Assembly (NCBI RefSeq): GCF_900086585.1
Contig: NZ_FLKM01000009.1
Coordinates: forward strand, 372,001-436,000
Length of the DNA: 64,000 bases
Direction: 5' to 3'
Origin: Emergencia timonensis
Lineage (GTDB): Bacteria; Bacillota; Clostridia; Peptostreptococcales; Anaerovoracaceae
Part shown: one piece after another, positions 18,662 through 26,683 of the stretch
Layout: each line of letters starts with the position of its first letter
Numbering within the stretch: position 1 is the stretch's first letter
Made by a program: the position numbers and the translations under genes
Notes under the pieces: generated by a model
Databases searched by the model: none
What the model saw: only the letters and a program-made list of their open reading frames with translations
What the model was told of the DNA's origin: nothing

Positions 18662-18787
18662 AGGAAATATCGTCCAAAGGACGTATTTCCGTATGTTTCA
18701 AAGAACGTACCTTACGAAGCGTCGCCCCTTGCGGGCGACATGTGGAAATAGGAATCTTTGATTCCATCATTTCCACGTTTTTTATGG
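18662..18787 (+). repeat. Tandem hairpins between T-box and structural genes
   Basis: Three hairpins follow the T-box terminator. The first is GGAAATATCGTCC/GGACGTATTTCC (18662-18689), the second GTCGCCC/GGGCGAC (18721-18737), the third GTGGAAAT-x-GGAATC/GATTCC-xxx-ATTTCCAC (18742-18776) followed by a T-run. The last looks like a second intrinsic terminator. The first, with its right flank GTATGT, resembles sequence at 49266-49320, so part may be a dispersed palindromic repeat. Confidence 0.6.
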
Positions 18788-18855
18788 TTCTCGCCCCGCT
18801 AGCGGCAGCGTGCGGAACGGCAAGACTTCGTAGCAGATCCAAAGGAGGAAACAAG

Positions 18856-19443
18856 ATGTGTAAGGACAGCAACACAGTAGAAATCAGATGGCACGGCAGA
18901 GGGGGCCAGGGCGCAAAGACAGCATGTCTGCTGCTGGCTGACGTATGCTTCAGCTCGGGCAAACAGGTGCAGGGCTTTCCGGAGTATGGCCCGGAGAGAA
19001 TGGGTGCACCGATTACGGCGTACAACAGAATTTCTGACGGACAGAACAGGGTCCACTCTAATATCTACAACCCCGACTACGTCGTCGTGGTGGATGAGAC
19101 GCTGCTTCACTCCGTCGATGTGACGGCGGGGCTTTCGGAAGAGGGCGCCATCATCATCAACAGCAGCAAAGAACCGGCAGAGCTGAGAAAACATCTCGGC
19201 GGCTACAAGGGAAGAGTCTGCACTGTTGATGCGGAGAAAATATCCATTGCAACCCTGGGGAAGAACTTCCCGAATACGCCGATGCTGGCGGCAGCGGTCA
19301 AAGTCAGCAAGGTCGTAGAGAACGATAAGTTTTTGCAAGATATGGAAAGCTCTTTCAGACACAAGTTTGCGTCAAAACCAAACGTGATTCAGGGCAATAT
19401 GGAAGCTTTGAAAATGTCCATGGAAGAAGTAAAAGTTGGTTAA
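18856..19443 (+). CDS. 2-oxoacid:ferredoxin oxidoreductase, gamma subunit
   Basis: A 195-residue gamma subunit of the four-subunit (gamma-delta-alpha-beta) 2-oxoacid:ferredoxin oxidoreductases, PorC/VorC type. It opens with the typical RWHGRGGQGAKTACLLLAD and contains FPEYGPERMGAPITAYNRIS. AAAGGAGG precedes ATG 18856; the upstream in-frame extension would run through the hairpins and is rejected. First gene after the T-box. With delta, alpha and beta it forms a complete enzyme interconverting a 2-oxoacid plus CoA with acyl-CoA, CO2 and reduced ferredoxin. Confidence 0.93.
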   Translation: MCKDSNTVEIRWHGRGGQGAKTACLLLADVCFSSGKQVQGFPEYGPERMGAPITAYNRISDGQNRVHSNIYNPDYVVVVDETLLHSVDVTAGLSEEGAIIINSSKEPAELRKHLGGYKGRVCTVDAEKISIATLGKNFPNTPMLAAAVKVSKVVENDKFLQDMESSFRHKFASKPNVIQGNMEALKMSMEEVKVG

Positions 19444-19455
19444 GGAGATATCCCG

Positions 19456-19758
19456 ATGATAGAGGCAAAGAACATAAATGAACAGAGTGCATGGCAGGAG
19501 CTGACTCCGGGAGCGGAGATTTATGAGCCGGGCACGTCAAAATTAGTAAATACCGGTGAATGGCGGGTTCTGACGCCAGTCTTTGACGAGGCAAAGTGCA
19601 AGCACTGCATGCTGTGCGTCCCATTCTGCCCTGACATTTCCATACCTGTCGTAAACGGCAAGCGCCTGGAGACAGATTTTTTCCACTGCAAAGGATGCGG
19701 CATCTGCGCCAAAGTATGTCCGTTTGACGCGATCACCATGGAAAAGGAGGAGAAGTAA
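19456..19758 (+). CDS. 2-oxoacid:ferredoxin oxidoreductase, delta (ferredoxin) subunit
   Basis: A 100-residue protein with two [4Fe-4S] motifs, CKHCMLCVPFCP and CKGCGICAKVCP. It passes electrons from the TPP subunit to external ferredoxin. AAGGAG precedes the ATG and the spacing to the gamma gene is 12 bases. The length is normal for PorD/VorD. Confidence 0.93.
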   Translation: MIEAKNINEQSAWQELTPGAEIYEPGTSKLVNTGEWRVLTPVFDEAKCKHCMLCVPFCPDISIPVVNGKRLETDFFHCKGCGICAKVCPFDAITMEKEEK

Positions 19759-19759
19759 A

Positions 19760-20953
19760 ATGGCAATCAAAGACAGAATGAGCGGCAACGAAGCGGTCGC
19801 TTACGCGATGAAGCAGATCAATCCGGATGTCATGGGGGCTTTTCCCATCACGCCTTCCACGGAGATTCCGCAGTATTTTTCGAAGTATATCGCTGACGGA
19901 GAGGTGGAGACAGAGTTTGTCGCGGTGGAATCGGAGCACTCTGCCATGTCCACCTGTATCGGCGCATCGGCCGCGGGAGCTCGCGCCATCACAGCGACTT
20001 CCTCAGCAGGACTGGCTCTGATGTGGGAGCTTCTCTATGTAGCGGCATCCAGCAGACTGCCTGTCACCATGGCGGTAGTCAACAGAGCTTTGACTGGACC
20101 GATCAACATCAACAACGACCATTCTGACTCCATGGGCTGCAGAGACAGCGGCTGGATCCAGATCTACGCAGAGAACAATCAGGAAGTATATGATAATTAC
20201 ATACAGGCGATGCCCATCGCAGAGCACTGCAGGCTGCCCATCATGATCTGCCAGGACGGCTTTATCACCAGCCATGCTGTGGAGAACATCGAACTGATGG
20301 AAGACGAAAAGGTGAAGGATTTCGTCGGGGAGTATGCACCGGAAAACTATCTTTTGAAGAAAGAAAACCCTCTGGCCGTCGGTCCTTACGGCATTTCCCC
20401 TTATTACATGGAGGTCAAAAAGGCCCAGGCCGAAGCCATGAAAGCGGCAAAAGCGAGAGTCCTGGAGGTTGCAGCAGAATACGAGAAGGTTTCCGGCAGA
20501 AAGTACGGACTCTTTGAGGAATACCGGATGGACGACGCGGAGGCTGCGGTGGTGGTCATCGGCTCATCCGCAGGTACCGGCAAAGACGCAGTGGACGCCT
20601 TGCGCGAAGAAGGAAAGAAAGTGGGGCTGATTAAACTGCGCGTCTTCCGGCCATTCCCGATGGAAGAATTGGCTGTGGCGCTGTCAAAGGTCAAAGCCGT
20701 GGCTGTCATGGACAAGAGCGAGGGCTTTTCCGCTTCTGGCGGTCCTGTCTTTGCGGAAACCAGATCAGCGCTGTACGATGCTGATGAGCGGCCCATGATG
20801 GTGAATTACGTCTACGGCCTCGGTGGCAGAGACGTGACAGTGGATACCTTTGGCGAAATCTACAGTGAACTGTTCAAGATGATAGAAACCGGCAAGACCG
20901 GTGAAGTTTACAGGCATATCGGAGTCAGAGATTTGGAGGAGCAGAAGTCATGA
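19760..20953 (+). CDS. 2-oxoacid:ferredoxin oxidoreductase, alpha subunit
   Basis: A 397-residue alpha subunit. The N-terminal pyrimidine-binding domain has MSGNEAVAYAMKQINPDVMGAFPITPSTEI and the following AESEH-like VAVESEHSAMSTCIGASAAGAR. Domain II carries VVVIGSSAGTGKDAVDALREEGKKVGLIKLRVFRPFP. The ATG at 19760 follows AGGAG, one base after the delta stop; the stop overlaps the beta start as ATGA. Sequence alone does not separate pyruvate (Por) from branched-chain 2-oxoacid (Vor) enzymes. The Ile-type T-box argues for a branched-chain substrate. Confidence 0.92.
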   Translation: MAIKDRMSGNEAVAYAMKQINPDVMGAFPITPSTEIPQYFSKYIADGEVETEFVAVESEHSAMSTCIGASAAGARAITATSSAGLALMWELLYVAASSRLPVTMAVVNRALTGPININNDHSDSMGCRDSGWIQIYAENNQEVYDNYIQAMPIAEHCRLPIMICQDGFITSHAVENIELMEDEKVKDFVGEYAPENYLLKKENPLAVGPYGISPYYMEVKKAQAEAMKAAKARVLEVAAEYEKVSGRKYGLFEEYRMDDAEAAVVVIGSSAGTGKDAVDALREEGKKVGLIKLRVFRPFPMEELAVALSKVKAVAVMDKSEGFSASGGPVFAETRSALYDADERPMMVNYVYGLGGRDVTVDTFGEIYSELFKMIETGKTGEVYRHIGVRDLEEQKS

Positions 20954-21879
20954 GCTACAGTTTGAAAACAGAATTAGAAAAGAAGGAGAGACTGGCGCCG
21001 GGTCACAGACTCTGTGCAGGCTGTGGAGCAGGCATTGCAGTAAGCGGCGTGCTCCGCGCTTTGGACGAGGGCGACAAGGCTGTGGTTTCCAATGCCACCA
21101 GTTGTCTGGAGGTTTCGACTTTTATTTATCCATATACAGCCTATGAGGACAGCTACATCCACAGCGCCTTTGAAAATGCGGCGGCCATGACTGGCGGCGT
21201 GGAGACAGCCTATAAAGTATTGAAGAAGAAGGGCAAGATCGACGAGACTTACAAGTTCATCTGCTTCGGGGGAGACGGCGGCACCTACGATATCGGATTC
21301 CAGTCCCTGTCAGGCGCCATGGAGCGGGGTCACGACATGGTCTACGTCTGCTACGACAATGAGGCATACATGAACACAGGTATCCAGCGTTCTTCCGCGA
21401 CGCCCAGGTTTGCCGATGCGACGACGACGCCTGTGGGCAGAGAATCTTACGGCAAAGTGCAGAACAAAAAGAATCTGACGGAAATCATGGCGGCACACAA
21501 TATCCCTTATGCTGCCCAGACCACCTTTTTAGGTGATTTCCGGGATTTACATACCAAATCTCACAAGGCGATTTATACAGAAGGACCTTGCTTCCTCAAC
21601 GTGCTCTCACCATGCCCCCGCGGCTGGCGTTACGAGATGGAGGATCTGGCTGAAATCTGCAAATTGGCGGTGGATACCTGCGTATGGCCGCTCTACGAGA
21701 TCGAAGACGGCGTTTGGAGACTCAACTATGAGCCGGCAAAGAAGCTGCCTGTGGAGCGTTTCCTGGAAAAGCAGGGCAGATTCAAGCACATGTTTGCAAA
21801 GGGCAACGAATGGATGATCGAAGATGCCCAGAAGTATGTCGATGATCAGTGGGAGAAACTAAAAAACAGATGTGAATAG
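20950..21879 (+). CDS. 2-oxoacid:ferredoxin oxidoreductase, beta (TPP-binding) subunit
   Basis: A 309-residue beta subunit that binds thiamine diphosphate and a [4Fe-4S] cluster. LCAGCGAG near the N terminus, SNATSCLEVSTFIYPYT, and the TPP motif GDGGTYDIGFQSLSGAMERG followed by YVCYDNEAYMNTGIQRSS are all PorB/VorB landmarks. It completes the gamma-delta-alpha-beta operon. It ends in UAG. Confidence 0.93.
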   Translation: MSYSLKTELEKKERLAPGHRLCAGCGAGIAVSGVLRALDEGDKAVVSNATSCLEVSTFIYPYTAYEDSYIHSAFENAAAMTGGVETAYKVLKKKGKIDETYKFICFGGDGGTYDIGFQSLSGAMERGHDMVYVCYDNEAYMNTGIQRSSATPRFADATTTPVGRESYGKVQNKKNLTEIMAAHNIPYAAQTTFLGDFRDLHTKSHKAIYTEGPCFLNVLSPCPRGWRYEMEDLAEICKLAVDTCVWPLYEIEDGVWRLNYEPAKKLPVERFLEKQGRFKHMFAKGNEWMIEDAQKYVDDQWEKLKNRCE

Positions 21880-21969
21880 CCTTCTTTCTTAAGAATTCTT
21901 AAGTAGTGTTTTTTCGCCATATCCGCTATAATAGAAGAAACATATCGAGATAGAAGGAAGGGAAAGAAC

Positions 21970-22836
21970 ATGACGAAATATAGAAATCGTTCCATCGCCG
22001 TGATTGCAGCGCTGGCCTTGGTCATCAGCATGATACCGGCAATGGCTTTTGGCGCATCCAAGACGGTCAAAGCGGTGACGGGGCTGGAAGTATATCAGAT
22101 GTCCAATACCAGCGCAGAACTTGACTGGAATTATGTCAACGGATCAGAAGGGTATAAAGTCTATAAAGCGACTAGCAAGACAGGTAAATATACCCTTGTA
22201 AAAACGATCAAGAGAGGGAAAAAGACGTCTTATACCGCCAAGAATCTGAAACTGGGAAACACTTACTATTTCAAAATTAAAGCGGTGGACACCGTATATG
22301 GCAAGAAGGTTCTCAGCAGCAAGTTCAGCAACATCGCTTCCGTAAAGATGAAACAGTGTGTACCGCAGTACACTATTGATTTCCCTGAGAAATTAAACGC
22401 TGACGGCAGTCTGACCGTCACCGTCACCAACAAGAGCAAAAAGGAAATCCAGCTTGCGGCGGCTCCGCTCATTTTTAACGACCTGAACGATTGGAGCAAG
22501 GACGGGATTCTTTTGAAGGCTGTCAAATATGAGAATCTCAACACAGGGGGCGTCGATACCGAGTATCTGAATTATCCTTACCCTCTTTTAAAGGGCGAAG
22601 CTGTGAAGATCACCTATGAACTGAACAAAGAACTGCAAGGTACGATTTCCGGCATCAAGGGAGAGGAAGCGCCGACTGTCATCAATTACAAAGATGGCGG
22701 AGAAGGCTTTGCCATTGGACTGACCTATAGAGGTCAATTCTTCTACATGGCTATACAATATCCTGATGGACAGAAACTGATGACCTTGGACGAGTATTTG
22801 CAGAAGGCCTTGGATTCTGTGGATTTGGACAATTAA
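21970..22836 (+). CDS. Secreted fibronectin type III domain protein
   Basis: A 288-residue exported protein. The signal peptide (basic start, hydrophobic core, cleavage after AMAFGA) is followed by an FN3 domain at about residues 35-125 (VTGLEVYQMSNTSAELDWN, GYKVYKATSKTGKYT, YYFKIKAV). The rest (about 130-288) is beta-rich and not recognised. Position suggests a cell-surface or secreted role. A TATAAT sits at 21927-21932 before it, with a poor -35. Confidence 0.8.
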   Translation: MTKYRNRSIAVIAALALVISMIPAMAFGASKTVKAVTGLEVYQMSNTSAELDWNYVNGSEGYKVYKATSKTGKYTLVKTIKRGKKTSYTAKNLKLGNTYYFKIKAVDTVYGKKVLSSKFSNIASVKMKQCVPQYTIDFPEKLNADGSLTVTVTNKSKKEIQLAAAPLIFNDLNDWSKDGILLKAVKYENLNTGGVDTEYLNYPYPLLKGEAVKITYELNKELQGTISGIKGEEAPTVINYKDGGEGFAIGLTYRGQFFYMAIQYPDGQKLMTLDEYLQKALDSVDLDN

Positions 22837-22850
22837 ATAGGAAGCAATGG

Positions 22851-22893
22851 GCAACACTTATTTAGAAAAAAATCTAAATAGGTGTTGCTTTTT
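22851..22893 (+). terminator. Terminator of the FN3 gene doubling as an SdpR-like operator
   Basis: GCAACACtTATTTAGA (22851-22866) pairs with TCTAAATAgGTGTTGC (22873-22888), followed by TTTTT. The inner part, TATTTAGA-N6-TCTAAATA, is the same dyad as in the operator at 22912-22939, so one sequence may act both as RNA hairpin and as repressor site. Confidence 0.75.
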
Positions 22894-22913
22894 GTGTGCC
22901 GCCGTGCTATTAT
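22885..22913 (+). promoter_or_regulatory. Promoter of the sdpR-sdpI operon
   Basis: TTGCTT (22885-22890), 17-bp spacer, TATTAT (22908-22913). It is flanked on both sides by the TATTTAGA dyads. Confidence 0.65.
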
Positions 22914-22939
22914 CTATTTAGAAAATTTTCTAAATAGAT
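22912..22939 (+). promoter_or_regulatory. Perfect 28-bp palindromic operator
   Basis: A perfect palindrome with core TATTTAGA-AAATTT-TCTAAATA, overlapping the -10 box and start point. Typical for autoregulation by the ArsR/SdpR repressor encoded 20 bases downstream. Confidence 0.75.
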
Positions 22940-22959
22940 TTTTGAGGGGGGTGGTCTTC

Positions 22960-23241
22960 GTGGGACTTCCGGAAACGTTTAAGGCGTTGTCGAATCCAGT
23001 ACGGCGGGATATTTTGATGATGCTGAAGAACGGCAGGATGCCTGCGGGCGAGATAGCTGAGAATTTTGATATGACGGGTGCCACAATATCCCATCATTTG
23101 AGCCAGCTAAAGAATGCGGGCCTGATATTTGAGACAAAAGAAAAGAATTACATTTATTATGAACTGAATACGACAGTGTTTGAAGAACTGATGCTGTGGT
23201 TTTCACAGTTCAAGGGAGGCGACGATAATGAAGGACTATAA
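22960..23241 (+). CDS. ArsR/SdpR-family transcriptional repressor
   Basis: A 93-residue winged-helix repressor. The helix-turn-helix is visible as AGEIAENFDMTGATISHHLSQLKNAGLI, and ETKEKNYIYYELN forms the wing. There are no metal-binding cysteines, as in SdpR autorepressors. GTG 22960 is chosen because GAGGGGGG lies 8 bases upstream. It overlaps the SdpI gene by 14 bases. By analogy with Bacillus SdpR, it represses its own operon at the palindromes upstream and is relieved by the membrane partner SdpI. Confidence 0.88.
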   Translation: MGLPETFKALSNPVRRDILMMLKNGRMPAGEIAENFDMTGATISHHLSQLKNAGLIFETKEKNYIYYELNTTVFEELMLWFSQFKGGDDNEGL

Positions 23242-23868
23242 AAAAACACTGATCATCTCATCCTTGATATGCCTGCTGCCGCTGGTCATCTCTTTCGCGG
23301 TATACAGCAAGCTGCCGGATCAAATCGCGATCCACTGGGATGACGCAGGAAACCCCGATAACTATGCGGCCAAGTGGGTTGCAGCTTTCGGGATGCCCCT
23401 GCTTTTGCTGGCGATTCACCTGATTGGGATGGTTACCATTCTTCACGATCCGAAAAAAAGCAACCAGTCAGCTGCAATGCGTCTGCTCAGCTTCTGGCTG
23501 GTACCAGTGCTCAGCGTGATCGTTGTGCCGGTTACTCTTTTGATTGGCATGGGAAAGGACATTCCGATTTCGACGGTTGTCACCATGATTGTCGGCATTG
23601 TGTTCGTAGTCAGCGGGAACTATCTTCCAAAGAGCAGGCAGAATTATACGATTGGTATCAAGCTTCCGTGGACTCTGGCTGATGTGGATAACTGGAACAA
23701 GACGCACCGCCTGGCAGGGGCGCTGTGGATTGCAGCGGGGATTTTCGTTCTGGTAAGACCGTTCCTGCGATCCGGACAGGGCTTTGGTTTTTCCTTGTTC
23801 TGGCGGTCATGGTCTGCCTGCCGGCGCTCTACTCGTTCCTGTTGTATCTGAAAAAGGGGAAATCATAA
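23228..23868 (+). pseudogene. SdpI-family membrane protein, frameshifted near the C terminus
   Basis: An SdpI/DUF1648 protein with about six membrane segments. SdpI gives immunity to the Sdp toxin in Bacillus and sequesters SdpR. The motifs LPDQIAIHWDDAGNPDNYAAKW and the SdpI-type NYTIGIKLPWTLADVDNWNKTHRLAG are clear. After about codon 189 the frame loses the last membrane helix and ends in an Arg/Cys-rich tail (stop at 23851). A -1 shift at the T-run near 23789 restores LVLAVMVCLPALYSFLLYLKK and a stop at 23866-23868. One lost T would explain this; a sequencing error or a recent mutation is equally possible. Confidence 0.8.
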
Positions 23869-23873
23869 ACACA

Positions 23874-24758
23874 TCAAAAGCGGAGTTTGATGGTCAGCTT
23901 TTGATTGTGATATTCAGCATCGATGGAACCACCCATTTCTTCCGTCAGGACTTTTGCGATTGCAAGACCAAGGCCGGTGCTTTTCCGACCAGTTTCAACG
24001 GTAAAAAAGCGGTCAAAGAGGCGGGCGGCAGTCACAGGCGAGAGATTCGCGGCTGTATTTGTAAAGGCGATTTCACAGGTGTCACTCATGGTGACTGTGA
24101 GATCGCCTTCGCTGTATTTTACAGCATTACTGATCAGGTTGGCGAAGATACGCGAAAGAGCGCTGGCATCTAAGTGTCGCAGCACCTTTTTTTCAGGCAG
24201 TGTAATGACAGGGGTAATGCCCCTGTCTGTCAGTGCATTGTAGCTGGCGGCAATGCTGTCGGCCAGAATAGCGTCAACTGCCACTGTTTCCGGCTTGAGA
24301 TCTTCTTTGGTAGAGACTACGACAGAATAGCGAAAAAGTTCCTCTGTCAGCTGCTTCAAAACCTCCGTGCGGTTTTGAATCTGGGCCAGATAACGACAGG
24401 CATTCTCGGATTTTTCTTCCTCTTCCAGCATATCCAGATAACCGCAGATTGCGGTCAACGGCGTGCGCAGATCATGAGAGATATTGGTAACCGCTTCCTT
24501 CAACTCTCTGTCGCCGTGCAGATACCGGCGGCGTTCCTTTCGAAGCAAGCGAAGCTCCTGATTGATTTCTGCTGCCAGCCGCTTCATGGAAGGGTCGCTG
24601 CTGGAGATACAGATTAATGTATTCGTTTCCTCTGCTAAAACAAAGCCAAGCTGCCTGCAGATTTCTTTCGCAGACTTCTTCATCAGGTAGATTTTGACTG
24701 TCAGAGTCAGAGTTGTGATGCCGAGCGCCAAACTCAGCAGAATGAGAACAGATACCAT
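23874..24758 (-). CDS. Sensor histidine kinase
   Basis: A 294-residue kinase with one or two short N-terminal membrane segments, a dimerisation domain with phospho-acceptor H95 (NISHDLRTPL), an N box (FANLISNAVKYSEG) and a G box (STGLGLAIAKVL). There is no large extracellular sensor, as in intramembrane-sensing kinases that watch a transporter. It is the last gene of the merR-regulator-ABC transporter run, but a hairpin separates it from the permease. Confidence 0.9.
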   Translation of the reverse strand: MVSVLILLSLALGITTLTLTVKIYLMKKSAKEICRQLGFVLAEETNTLICISSSDPSMKRLAAEINQELRLLRKERRRYLHGDRELKEAVTNISHDLRTPLTAICGYLDMLEEEEKSENACRYLAQIQNRTEVLKQLTEELFRYSVVVSTKEDLKPETVAVDAILADSIAASYNALTDRGITPVITLPEKKVLRHLDASALSRIFANLISNAVKYSEGDLTVTMSDTCEIAFTNTAANLSPVTAARLFDRFFTVETGRKSTGLGLAIAKVLTEEMGGSIDAEYHNQKLTIKLRF

Positions 24759-24782
24759 GGAAACTCCTTATATATATTATAA

Positions 24783-24824
24783 TCAAAAACGAAGTAGTCC
24801 TATTTCGGACTAGTTCGTTTTTGA
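24783..24824 (-). terminator. Hairpin between permease and kinase genes
   Basis: TCAAAAACGAA-x-TAGTCC pairs with GGACTA-x-TTCGTTTTTGA; T-rich on both ends. It could act as a partial terminator that lowers expression of the kinase relative to the transporter. Confidence 0.6.
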
Positions 24825-24841
24825 TGAATAGGTACATGTAT

Positions 24842-25693
24842 TTATCGGATGTCTTTTCGTCCGAATAAAAACATCCCAAAGGCATTTGTGACAAGAATGA
24901 TGACAGCGGAGTACAGAGGCATCAGCTTTAAGTGGATAGCTGACTGACCAGAAAGCTGTAGAGATTGCCCTGAAGGCAGAAAATCAATGATAAATTGAAA
25001 TATCTTTCTCATGCTGCCTGCAACGTACTGCTTGTTAGGTACAGTTTCTGTAGTCGTCTGTCCATTAACCATCTGATACACTTCTACCATGGGAGGACCT
25101 TCCAGTCGTTTCATCAGGTAGAAACAGAGAAACATGGAGGCCATGACGGTGATGAGCGCGAGACATACGCATATGGTTTTGTTCTGCAGTATCATAGTCA
25201 GCATATTAAAAATTGCGGCATAGGCAATGATCGCCAGCATACCGTCTGTCATTAGGAGCAGCAACGTGCCAGTTTCCAACTGGAATCCACCGAAAAGCGG
25301 GATTCCGATGAGAGAAACCAGAGCCAGATACACCAGATTAAAAAAGATACCGCTGAGGGCGCAGGTCAGGAAATTAGTGAAGTAGATTTCTCTCCGCCTG
25401 TGACCGACGATCAGCTTGTTGCGCATGGTGCCGTCGCTGAATTCTGTGCCGATGAACATCGAACAAAAAGCGGCCATGACGATGCCGGGTAACGCTACGA
25501 AACCAGATACGCCGAAACTATTGAGGAAAAGCGAATCTATGGGGATCTGCACATCGTTTATCTCCATGCTGCGCCAGCCAGCTACGATAGTCAATATCGC
25601 ATATAAAACAGTAAAAAGCAGTGAAATCTTGCATACCATATCCTTTTTCATCCGGCTGATATTTGCTATCAACAACTTATTCACAGCGTCCAC
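24842..25693 (-). CDS. ABC-2 type transporter permease
   Basis: A 283-residue membrane protein with about six hydrophobic helices and an N-terminal cytoplasmic segment. The pattern (FCSMFIGTEFSDGTMRNKLIVGHRRREIYFTNF) is typical of ABC-2 permeases of peptide or antibiotic exporters. It overlaps the ATPase gene by 17 bases, so the two are translationally coupled. Substrate is unknown; the neighbouring two-component system and MerR regulator suggest defence against an antimicrobial compound. Confidence 0.85.
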   Translation of the reverse strand: MDAVNKLLIANISRMKKDMVCKISLLFTVLYAILTIVAGWRSMEINDVQIPIDSLFLNSFGVSGFVALPGIVMAAFCSMFIGTEFSDGTMRNKLIVGHRRREIYFTNFLTCALSGIFFNLVYLALVSLIGIPLFGGFQLETGTLLLLMTDGMLAIIAYAAIFNMLTMILQNKTICVCLALITVMASMFLCFYLMKRLEGPPMVEVYQMVNGQTTTETVPNKQYVAGSMRKIFQFIIDFLPSGQSLQLSGQSAIHLKLMPLYSAVIILVTNAFGMFLFGRKDIR

Positions 25694-26591
25694 CTCCGAT
25701 CAAAGCCACATAGTAGCTTTCCAGACTTTCATCTCTTTCGTGAACCGCGTTGATTTTGCAGCCTTCTTTTGCGAGAGCCAAAGTCAGTTCTGTAATATTG
25801 GCTTCACCAAAGACGTTGGCCTGCTCATCAGAAAGAATGGTGTATTGAAGCTGCAGCCGATCGAGAACGCGGGCCAGGATTTTGGTGTCTGTCACCGTCA
25901 GTAACATACATTTTCTGCAGGCTTTTTCTAAATCCTCAGCGCTGATTTCTTTGATCATGCGGCCGCTGTCGACAAATCCGTAATGAGTGGCTAGCTTTGA
26001 AAGTTCGTCGAGAATGTGACTGGACATCAAAACAGTGATTTGGTATTGACGATTCAGTTTCAAAATCAACTCTCGTATTTCGATGATGCCTTGGGGATCG
26101 AGACCGTTTGCTGGCTCGTCGAGAATCAAAAAATCCGGATCGCCAGCCAGAGCGATAGCTATACCCAGGCGCTGCCGCATGCCGAGAGAGAAGTTTTTGG
26201 CTTTCTTCTTGCCTGCACTTTCCAGTCCCACCAGGGAAAGCAATTCATTGACGCCATCAAAGGATGGCATGCCCAGAACGCGGTACTGCATCCTGATGTT
26301 GTCTTCTGCGCTGAGTTCTTGATAGATAGACGGAGACTCTACCACTGCGCCCATGCGTTTACGAACTTCGATGATTCCAGGTGAAGTGTTTTCCCGGCCA
26401 TAAAGGGTATAAGTGCCATTGGTGGGATTCTGCAGTCCGCAAAGCAGGCGGATCAGCGTCGTCTTGCCGGCGCCGTTTCTGCCGACAAGGCCATAAATCG
26501 CCCCTTTTTTGATCTGCATCTGCAGGTTGTCAACTGCTTTGAAATCCCGGTACTGCTTTGTCAAATTGTTTGTCTGTAAAACATAGTCCAT
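25677..26591 (-). CDS. ABC transporter ATP-binding protein
   Basis: A 304-residue ATPase with Walker A GRNGAGKTT, signature FSLGMRQRLGIAIAL and Walker B FLILDEPANGLDPQG. It pairs with the permease just downstream. The ATG at 26591 is preferred (GAGG about 10 bases before it) over an in-frame GTG at 26606. The promoter region carries three GTTAAG repeats at 12-bp steps, probable binding sites for the response regulator encoded upstream. Confidence 0.9.
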   Translation of the reverse strand: MDYVLQTNNLTKQYRDFKAVDNLQMQIKKGAIYGLVGRNGAGKTTLIRLLCGLQNPTNGTYTLYGRENTSPGIIEVRKRMGAVVESPSIYQELSAEDNIRMQYRVLGMPSFDGVNELLSLVGLESAGKKKAKNFSLGMRQRLGIAIALAGDPDFLILDEPANGLDPQGIIEIRELILKLNRQYQITVLMSSHILDELSKLATHYGFVDSGRMIKEISAEDLEKACRKCMLLTVTDTKILARVLDRLQLQYTILSDEQANVFGEANITELTLALAKEGCKINAVHERDESLESYYVALIGGGRCE

Positions 26592-26624
26592 ATTTTCATA
26601 CCTCACTTTTGATTTAATACCGAG

Positions 26625-26670
26625 ATTCTAACAAGCAAAAGTTAAGAAAGCGGTTAAGGCCTTGGTTAAG
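26625..26670 (-). promoter_or_regulatory. Response-regulator boxes and -10 element for the ABC transporter
   Basis: Reading the minus strand, CTTAAC occurs three times at exact 12-bp intervals (plus-strand GTTAAG at 26641, 26653 and 26665), followed by TAGAAT (26625-26630) as -10 and a poor -35. Such direct repeats are typical OmpR/PhoB-type activator sites. Confidence 0.6.
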
Positions 26671-26683
26671 AAATTGTAAAGAT

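Noticed and set aside
21888..21903. CTTAAG-AATT-CTTAAG palindrome, with similar TTAAGAATT motifs near 45791 and 63633
   Set aside because: Short and AT-rich; could be an operator or a weak terminator but three loose matches are not enough for a call.
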